From Pratylenchus scribneri (Eukaryota > Nematoda > Chromadorea > Rhabditida > Pratylenchidae), in NCBI GenBank assembly GCA_030063045.1, contig JAQSEB010000016.1, positions 124,001-188,000 of the forward strand: a DNA stretch of 64,000 nt. Direction: 5' to 3'. The notes under the pieces are model-generated. The model made no database searches and was not told the origin of the DNA. It saw only the letters and a program-made list of their open reading frames with translations. Positions 59,087 to 64,000 of this stretch are shown piece by piece. The position numbers and the translations under genes were made by a program. Each line of letters begins with the position of its first letter. Positions within the stretch are counted from its first letter, which is position 1.

Positions 59087-59851
59087 ATGTCCTATTTACC
59101 CGAAATTCATTTTGAATTTCTTTCCCCTCGACTCGTCGGACGTATTGTGTATAAGAAAATCGTTGAACCAACGATGGATGATGATGATGATGAGCGAAAC
59201 GTGGAGATGCCAAAGAGAAAAGTGCCAAAAGACGAGCCGAAGGTAGAAGAACCCAATGGGGAGGAGGCAAAGGAAGAGGAGCCAAAAGGAAAAACCTCGC
59301 TCCATCATAATGAGCTTAGTGATTTTATCAATTATTTGGTAGCCATTCTTCCGCATTATCCCGAGAATGTTCCCTCCAATGCGGAAATTGTCCATGAGAT
59401 AAGTGAAAAGGCGGGCCTGACCCTTCGCGAATTTTATGATCTCGTCTGCTCATTTATGATCGATCCCTCAAAAATCGCCAGCAATTATAAAGGAAAGGTA
59501 CAAAAAAGGATACCGACAAAAGAGGAACATGAACTTTTCAAGAAGAATAGGTCTCATTTGATCAAAAAAGAGGAGGTTACTTCCATAGCGGCATACGATC
59601 TTGATGACTTGCTCACAATTATTTCCGGAGCTGCTGCATTTTTGGGCTATTCATTGGACCCGAAAGCCTCCGTTCCGACTACCCTAGAGCCTCCATCCTC
59701 CTCTCCACCTCCACCCGAGGCATTACCTTCGCCATCGTCGTCAATCTTCAATGAAAGCGAGGAAAAGAAATCGGAAGTGGATAAGCTATTGGATCAGATG
59801 CTTGAAGGGGAACCCCAAGTGGAAAATAATAATAATAACAAATCAGTTTAA
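59087..59851 (+). CDS. Acidic intronless protein, function unknown
   Basis: 254 residues from MSYLPEIHFEFLSPRLVG. A D/E/K/P-rich linker (DDDDDERNVEMPKRKVPK, then repeated EEPNGEE/EEPKG) leads to a helical core of about 120 residues (DFINYLVAILPHYPENVPSN, LTLREFYDLVCSFM, YDLDDLLTIISGAAAFL), then a P/S-rich region (PPSSSPPPPEALPSPSS) and an asparagine run. Codon choice and G+C are clearly unlike the SPRY cluster. No domain recognised. It lies 110 bp left of the inverted-repeat element and may belong to the same block. Confidence 0.55.
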   Translation: MSYLPEIHFEFLSPRLVGRIVYKKIVEPTMDDDDDERNVEMPKRKVPKDEPKVEEPNGEEAKEEEPKGKTSLHHNELSDFINYLVAILPHYPENVPSNAEIVHEISEKAGLTLREFYDLVCSFMIDPSKIASNYKGKVQKRIPTKEEHELFKKNRSHLIKKEEVTSIAAYDLDDLLTIISGAAAFLGYSLDPKASVPTTLEPPSSSPPPPEALPSPSSSIFNESEEKKSEVDKLLDQMLEGEPQVENNNNNKSV

Positions 59852-59960
59852 TCGGATCTATGCATCCGCTCATTAAATTCACCCTGTCCATTTATTTTTT
59901 ATATGTATTCGATAAAATATATATAATCCATCCAATTAATTTGAAAATTCTCAATTACAT

Positions 59961-60540
59961 CCATACTCGTCCTTAGCAATGACATGTGTTTTGCGTAGCT
60001 CGTCGTTAGCGATGACATTTTTTCCGAAAAAAAGTCATCGTTAAGCACATTTTATGTCATCGTTAAGGAGCAAAAATAGCGATTTTAAGGAGAAAACAGG
60101 TCTCGCTAAGCAAAAAACATGGAATTTTTACATTTCAAACTAGGGATTTTTATTTTCCATTTTGCACACCTTAGCAATGCTATCATTGCTAAGGAATCTT
60201 CCTTAGCGCTGATAGCAACGCTAAGGAGCAAAAATAGCGATTTTAAGGAGAAAAATGGTCTCGCTAAGGACGAGCATCTAAAATTTGTTGTAATGCTAAG
60301 GAAATGTACGAGAATTTTAGTGTAACACTAAGGAATTTTCCACAAAAAATGGGCATATACGCGCGAATTTTTGGGGCACGCGCGAATATTTTTGGGGTAG
60401 GCGCATGCGTAAATCCATGGACATGCATACATATATCGATTAAGGATATGCATATATCGATACATATGCATATATAATTAGGGGTTTAGGTTCTATGGGC
60501 CCGCATGTGATTTATGGGTCTATGGGTAATGAACGGAGTA
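59961..60540 (+). repeat. Left terminal inverted repeat
   Basis: 580 bp. The outer part is built from motifs around GCTAAGGA and TTAGCGATGAC; AGGAGCAAAAATAGCGATTT followed by TAAGGAGAAAA occurs twice (60065 and 60225). The inner part has GCATATATCGATACATATGC-type palindromes and GCGCGAATTTTTGGGG. A 68-codon frame inside it (60119-60325) is present identically in the other repeat and is not regarded as a gene. Confidence 0.85.
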
Positions 60541-60704
60541 GCGAGACGATAGTCGACGCATACTCCGGAATTGATATTTCGCCAATTTCGGAGTGAATTT
60601 GATGAACGGAATGAATCAAATAAATAGGAATGCATTAACATGTTTTATTTCATATTATTAAAATGAGAGAGCAATATAAATTAAATGAGCACATGTAAAT
60701 TTTT

Positions 60705-61232
60705 TTACAATGTGAGCACGTGAATTGTGTAAATCCCCATCGTTGATCCGTCATTGTTCACAAAGTAGATTGTCCCCATGTTCTTGTTTGTATTGAGCAG
60801 AGTCGGCAATTCCACGCGAAAGAATGTCCGTAGAACGCCAAACTCGTTGACCGGCTCAATTCCCTCGATAAAAACGTAGGCATAGCCTTGGCATAATTGA
60901 GCAAATTTCCTGGAAGCCCTATCCCAGAGTTCGGAAGCCTTCTCCACCGAAAGCGGGGGACCATCCTTGTAAATTCTCGAATTATTGAATAAATCCAACG
61001 CGTCCAAATATTTCCCTCCCGGTGTAAGCTCCAATGTTTGGCATCCCTTTACTACGGCCCATTTTTCGGCAAATTCCCTATTCTTACCGGAATAGAAGAC
61101 CGCTCGAGTATTCTGTGTTGTAAAATCCAGGACTTCGTCGATGAGATAGGACAAGCGCATAAAGAGCAATTCGGGATCGGTTGAAGAAAGCATTTCCAAA
61201 AGAGTAGGCGGGGACAAAATTGCTTGAGCCAT
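60705..61232 (-). CDS. CD38/ADP-ribosyl-cyclase-like protein (putative NAD glycohydrolase)
   Basis: 175 residues, intronless, no signal peptide. The order of motifs follows the ADP-ribosyl cyclase fold: AVFYSGKN (residues 44-51), TLELTPGGKYLD (66-77), ELWDRASRKFA (101-111) and TFFRVELPTLL (136-146). By analogy with CD38, Glu68, Trp103 and Glu141 would line the NAD pocket, Glu141 being the catalytic glutamate. Tyr47 stands where CD38 has Trp. Family members hydrolyse or cyclise NAD, and relatives also occur as toxin-like domains. Cysteines of the secreted animal enzymes are absent, fitting a cytoplasmic protein. It is transcribed divergently from the PAZ gene, 331 bp away. The assignment rests on motif memory, not on a search. 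Confidence 0.55.
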   Translation of the reverse strand: MAQAILSPPTLLEMLSSTDPELLFMRLSYLIDEVLDFTTQNTRAVFYSGKNREFAEKWAVVKGCQTLELTPGGKYLDALDLFNNSRIYKDGPPLSVEKASELWDRASRKFAQLCQGYAYVFIEGIEPVNEFGVLRTFFRVELPTLLNTNKNMGTIYFVNNDGSTMGIYTIHVLTL

Positions 61233-61563
61233 TCAATCTAATTTAATTGGAGAGAGAGAGAGAGAGAGAGAGCCGATTTTTTTTTTGGGGAATTGAGAGG
61301 TCTTCCAAAAATTGAGAAAATTTTAAAAATGATTTCCAAAAATGGTCGGAAATTGTTTTTCCTCATGTATTCCCTCCTAAATTCCTTTAGGTGGTATTTG
61401 GCTACGAGCCAATTAATTAAGCTCCGCCTAGCTCAAAACTCATAATGATCTATGACCCCTTCGGCAATATAAAAGGAAACAAATTCATTCACCGATTTTC
61501 ATTTCCCTCAAATCATTTTTTCATTTTTCCCTTTTGATCATTTCCTCATTTCCTCGAGAAAAA
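61233..61563. promoter_or_regulatory. Divergent promoter between NADase-like and PAZ genes
   Basis: Contains a (GA)n run at 61252-61271 next to the minus-strand start, which is (TC)n in that gene's leader, and a canonical TATAAAAG at 61469-61476, about 90 bp before the ATG at 61564. TATTTGGCTACGAGCC and nearby TTAATTAAGCTCCGCC lie between them. Confidence 0.5.
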
Positions 61564-62199
61564 ATGAAAACTGTCCTAGCGGAATGCGCAAAGATATTGG
61601 GATGTACAATAAAACAATTGTACGATAAAATGGGTCATCCCCTCTCGCGTGACGAATTACTCATGTTTCTCAAAGGACGTCGTGTGCGTACGACATATGA
61701 CGATCTTAGCGGGAACAAAAAATGCTTTACTATCGGCGGAATAACTCGACAGAGGGCCGTTAGTTTACCTGCCTACGGTAGATTGTCTCGAATTTTCAAT
61801 GTAACCGTTGCGCAACATTTCTACTCTCGCCATCGAATTCGTCTCCGTCATCCATATCTCCCATGTATTATTGAGCAACATGGACCCAATTCCGTTGATC
61901 GCTACTACCCATTGGAACTTTTGGAATTTGAGGTCGAGGAGAAGGAGAAGGAGAAGGTGACGGATGATGACGTCAAAAAACCGAACGGTTTTTTTGTGGA
62001 TGAAAAAGTGGAGCGCCTCTTCAAGGAAATCGATAATGAGGATCGGAAGGATATTGTTTGGGAGGAGGAGGATCAAATTACTCAAACATGGGGAAGAGAT
62101 GAATGTAGCCAATCGATCAGCTCATCCGATAATAATAGTTCCCTCCGATGCCATCATTATGGCGGTCCCATTGATTGTACCAGCTTTTTAATAGATTAA
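61564..62199 (+). CDS. Stand-alone PAZ-domain protein (Argonaute-like, no MID/PIWI)
   Basis: 211 residues from the ATG at 61564. Residues 36-122 carry the PAZ sequence order: FLKGRRVRTTY, CFTIGGITRQRA, FNVTVAQHFYSRHRIRL, RHPYLPCII and RYYPLELLEF, the last matching the YLPLEVC-type end of Argonaute PAZ domains. PAZ binds the 3' end of small RNAs. The preceding 35 residues resemble the linker before PAZ in Argonautes (a helical stretch, then PLSRDELLMF). The rest is an acidic linker (EVEEKEKEKVTDDD) and a serine-rich tail; nothing of MID or PIWI follows. A whole Argonaute is 800-1000 residues, so this is a captured fragment, intronless and open throughout. It would bind guide ends without slicing. 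Confidence 0.68.
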   Translation: MKTVLAECAKILGCTIKQLYDKMGHPLSRDELLMFLKGRRVRTTYDDLSGNKKCFTIGGITRQRAVSLPAYGRLSRIFNVTVAQHFYSRHRIRLRHPYLPCIIEQHGPNSVDRYYPLELLEFEVEEKEKEKVTDDDVKKPNGFFVDEKVERLFKEIDNEDRKDIVWEEEDQITQTWGRDECSQSISSSDNNSSLRCHHYGGPIDCTSFLID

Positions 62200-62389
62200 T
62201 CTCTGATTTGTACCCTTTTACCTCCACACATTAATCATTTTTTTAATATTCCATTTTATTTATTTATTAATTAATTTTTGTACAAATGTTTGAACAAATA
62301 AATCGGGATTTGAAATTGAGTCTAACAATTTACAATATTGCTCAAGGGAATAGCCTAGGGAAATGAAATAGATAAATACAATACAATGA

Positions 62390-63082
62390 AAATTTTTGCT
62401 CGTTTCTCCGAACGGTGCCACAAGATATCATTTGGAAATGCAAGCATGCAAATTGTACGTAAAGAAAATGTCCCTAATGGATGGGCTCAGTCTGGACATT
62501 GCGCGAAAATTGGAAGACAAACCGGCCCGTTATGCTGTGCGAAAATCCGAGATGAAGTCCATGTTCATTAGTCAAGGTCGTTATGAGTTCTCGGCGAATT
62601 TATTCCAAGAACAGGTGCCTCGGCGAATCATCCTTGGGCTCGTGGCCAATGCCGACTATGTCGGTCATTTGGCCAAGAGCCCGTTCAATTTCCAACCGTT
62701 CGATGTGAGGGAAATCTCCATTGCGGCCAATGGACGACAATTTCCTCAAACGCATTATGATTTGGCCTATACACAAAATCGTTATATGAGAGCATTTCAT
62801 GATATGAACGAAGCCATCGGATTTGCAAATACGTCCGATGGGAACGGCATTACGTATGCTCAATATGGGAAAACACATTGTATCTACGTGTTCAATTTGA
62901 CAAATAGCGGCGAAGATCAAGGAGGACTTTTCGATTTGATAAAGACCGGTTCGACAGCTGTACATATTCGATTTGGTACACCTGTACCCGACGGAGGCAT
63001 AATGCTCATAGCAATGGGTGAGGTCGACTCCTTATTCATGATTGACAGGAACAGAACAATTACAAGTGATACAACTGTTTGA
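62390..63082 (+). CDS. F54H12.2-family (virus/transposon-associated, capsid-like) protein, C-terminal part
   Basis: An open frame of about 230 codons to TGA at 63080-63082. It has the family signature: ACKLYVKKMSL, RRIILGLVANADYVG, SPFNFQPFDVREISI, NGITYAQYGKTHCIYVF, FDLIKTGSTAVHIRF and a final E-V-D-S-L-F-M-I-D-R-N-R. Homologues (C. elegans F54H12.2 and many invertebrate copies) are multicopy proteins tied to virus-like elements. A jelly-roll capsid role is likely but not proven here. They are about twice as long, so the N-terminal half is missing. No ATG opens this frame; the first in-frame ATG is at 62438, and the ATG at 62386 is in another frame. It may therefore be a truncated relic. Confidence 0.65.
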   Translation, partial: KFLLVSPNGATRYHLEMQACKLYVKKMSLMDGLSLDIARKLEDKPARYAVRKSEMKSMFISQGRYEFSANLFQEQVPRRIILGLVANADYVGHLAKSPFNFQPFDVREISIAANGRQFPQTHYDLAYTQNRYMRAFHDMNEAIGFANTSDGNGITYAQYGKTHCIYVFNLTNSGEDQGGLFDLIKTGSTAVHIRFGTPVPDGGIMLIAMGEVDSLFMIDRNRTITSDTTV

Positions 63083-63203
63083 ACCCTCTGAACCCCCGGA
63101 ATCTGTGATTCCGGCGGATAGTTCGGAATCTCTGATTTCGACGTATTAGTTTGATTTATTTTTATTTACCATATTTTTTTGTATTTTTTTTATATTATTG
63201 CTC

Positions 63204-63209
63204 AATAAA
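63204..63209 (+). terminator. Polyadenylation signal
   Basis: AATAAA about 120 bp after the stop of the capsid-family-like gene, followed by a second AATAAA near 63218. Both lie just inside the right terminal repeat. Confidence 0.4.
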
Positions 63210-63275
63210 ATCGGATTAATAAATGTGATTCATATTGATACATCCATATATCAAAAAATTCGCTCCGCTCATTTT

Positions 63276-63856
63276 TACTCCGTTCTTTTCCCCATAGACC
63301 CATAAATCACATGCGGGCCCATAGAACCTAAACCCCTAATTATATATGCATATGTATCGATATATGCATATCCTTAATCGATATATGTATGCATGTCCAT
63401 GGATTTACGCATGCGCCTACCCCAAAAATATTCGCGCGTGCCCCAAAAATTCGCGCGTATATGCCCATTTTTTGTGGAAAATTCCTTAGTGTTACACTAA
63501 AATTCTCGTACATTTCCTTAGCATTACAACAAATTTTAGATGCTCGTCCTTAGCGAGACCATTTTTCTCCTTAAAATCGCTATTTTTGCTCCTTAGCGTT
63601 GCTATCAGCGCTAAGGAAGATTCCTTAGCAATGATAGCATTGCTAAGGTGTGCAAAATGGAAAATAAAAATCCCTAGTTTGAAATGTAAAAATTCCATGT
63701 TTTTTGCTTAGCGAGACCTGTTTTCTCCTTAAAATCGCTATTTTTGCTCCTTAACGATGACATAAAATGGGCTTAACGATGACTTTTTTTCGGAAAAAAA
63801 GTCATCGCTAACGACGAGCTACGCAAAACACATGTCATTGCTAAGGACGAGTATGG
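63276..63856 (-). repeat. Right terminal inverted repeat
   Basis: The inverted copy of 59961-60540, nearly identical through the whole outer 550 bp. It differs at the innermost 20 bp (GGAAAAGAACGG against GGTAATGAACGG) and in a few bases (for example TTAACGATGACATAAAATGG). Confidence 0.85.
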
Positions 63857-64000
63857 ATATGAAGACACAATGGTTGGGTCTATGGGTTTAGGATTTTTGG
63901 GTCTATAGGATTTTGGGTCTATGGGCCGGCATGTGATTTAGGGGTCTATGGGTAATGAACGGAATAATGAGGCTAATCGATGGGAGAAATGTGACTAATC
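63857..64000 (+). repeat. Third, partial copy of the inner TIR segment
   Basis: Outside the right repeat, at 63918-63962, GGGCCGGCATGTGATTTAGG and GGTCTATGGGTAATGAACGG recur in the same orientation as the inner end of the left repeat (60498-60536). GGGTCTATGGG-type words also repeat at 63878, 63900 and 63913. This hints at a neighbouring or nested copy of the element that continues past the window. Confidence 0.6.

Larger units (their letters stand above)
59961..63856. mobile_element. 3.9-kb inverted-repeat element with NADase-like, PAZ-only and capsid-family-like genes
   Basis: Two inverted copies of a sequence of about 580 bp (59961-60540 and 63276-63856), both starting CCATACTCGTCCTTAGC at the outside, enclose 2.7 kb with three intronless genes at 60705-61232 (minus), 61564-62199 (plus) and 62390-63082 (plus). 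Interior G+C is much higher than the SPRY region. The flanks (ATTACAT left, ATATGAAG right) show no target duplication longer than the dinucleotide AT. Long TIRs plus a virus-associated gene suggest a Polinton/Maverick-like or other virus-derived element reduced to a small size. No polymerase, integrase or ATPase is present in the window, so it cannot be autonomous as seen. Confidence 0.7.

Noticed and set aside
60119..60325. 68-codon frame present identically in both terminal repeats (60119-60325 and 63492-63698)
   Set aside because: It runs through the motif-built repeat, shows no domain and is identical only because the repeats are. Treated as part of the TIR.
59955..63862. Six-base target duplication expected of Polinton/Maverick elements
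   Set aside because: Left flank TTACAT and right flank ATATGA do not match. Only a dinucleotide AT is shared, so the superfamily is left open.
1..64000. tRNA, rRNA and spliced-leader genes
   Set aside because: No cloverleaf-type B-box, rRNA core motif or SL1-like sequence was noticed while reading, but a covariance-model scan was not possible.

Overview
The window reads as AT-rich nuclear DNA from a plant-parasitic tylenchid nematode, most likely a root-knot (Meloidogyne) or cyst nematode. This is inferred from short GT-AG introns, a tandem family of SPRY-domain genes, a 7TM chemoreceptor, several small secreted proteins, F-box-like/coiled-coil genes of a type I associate with cyst and root-knot nematodes, and dense hAT and foldback elements. 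No database search was possible, and all exon joins were made by eye from splice signals and phase.

Layout. 1-5 kb: the 3' end of a hAT element inserted into a host exon, then a three-exon gene for an eight-cysteine secreted peptide with a transposon in its last intron. 5-26 kb: foldback elements and a cluster of SPRY genes in head-to-head pairs (6507-/7767+, 10082-/11043+, 17792-/19966+, and a half-deleted fourth). One member of each pair carries an N-terminal coiled-coil exon. A 182-bp tandem repeat, a 23-bp minisatellite and a five-cysteine secreted gene lie among them. 27.7-32.2 kb: a satellite array of about 245-bp units. 32.7-36.8 kb: a signal-peptide gene whose downstream exons encode basic, Q/P-rich and zinc-finger segments, with a hAT insertion (perfect 8-bp target duplication) at its C-terminus. 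37-53 kb: F-box-like genes, another secreted peptide, a chemoreceptor, a frameshifted SPRY gene and a four-exon secreted protein.

54.5-63.9 kb is visibly richer in G+C and different in style. It starts with an 18-exon minus-strand gene in which every exon is a multiple of three and every intron is phase 0, followed by two small membrane-protein genes and an acidic intronless gene. It ends in a 3.9-kb element bounded by about 580-bp terminal inverted repeats. Between the repeats are a CD38/ADP-ribosyl-cyclase-like (putative NADase) gene, a gene for an isolated Argonaute-type PAZ domain without MID or PIWI, and a C-terminal piece of the multicopy, virus/transposon-associated protein family typified by C. 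elegans F54H12.2. An NAD-consuming enzyme and a possible small-RNA-binding decoy in one virus-like element is the strongest candidate for an undescribed system here.

Second-rank candidates are the all-phase-0 gene (potentially a free exon-skipping protein generator) and the secreted zinc-finger gene (a possible host-nucleus effector).
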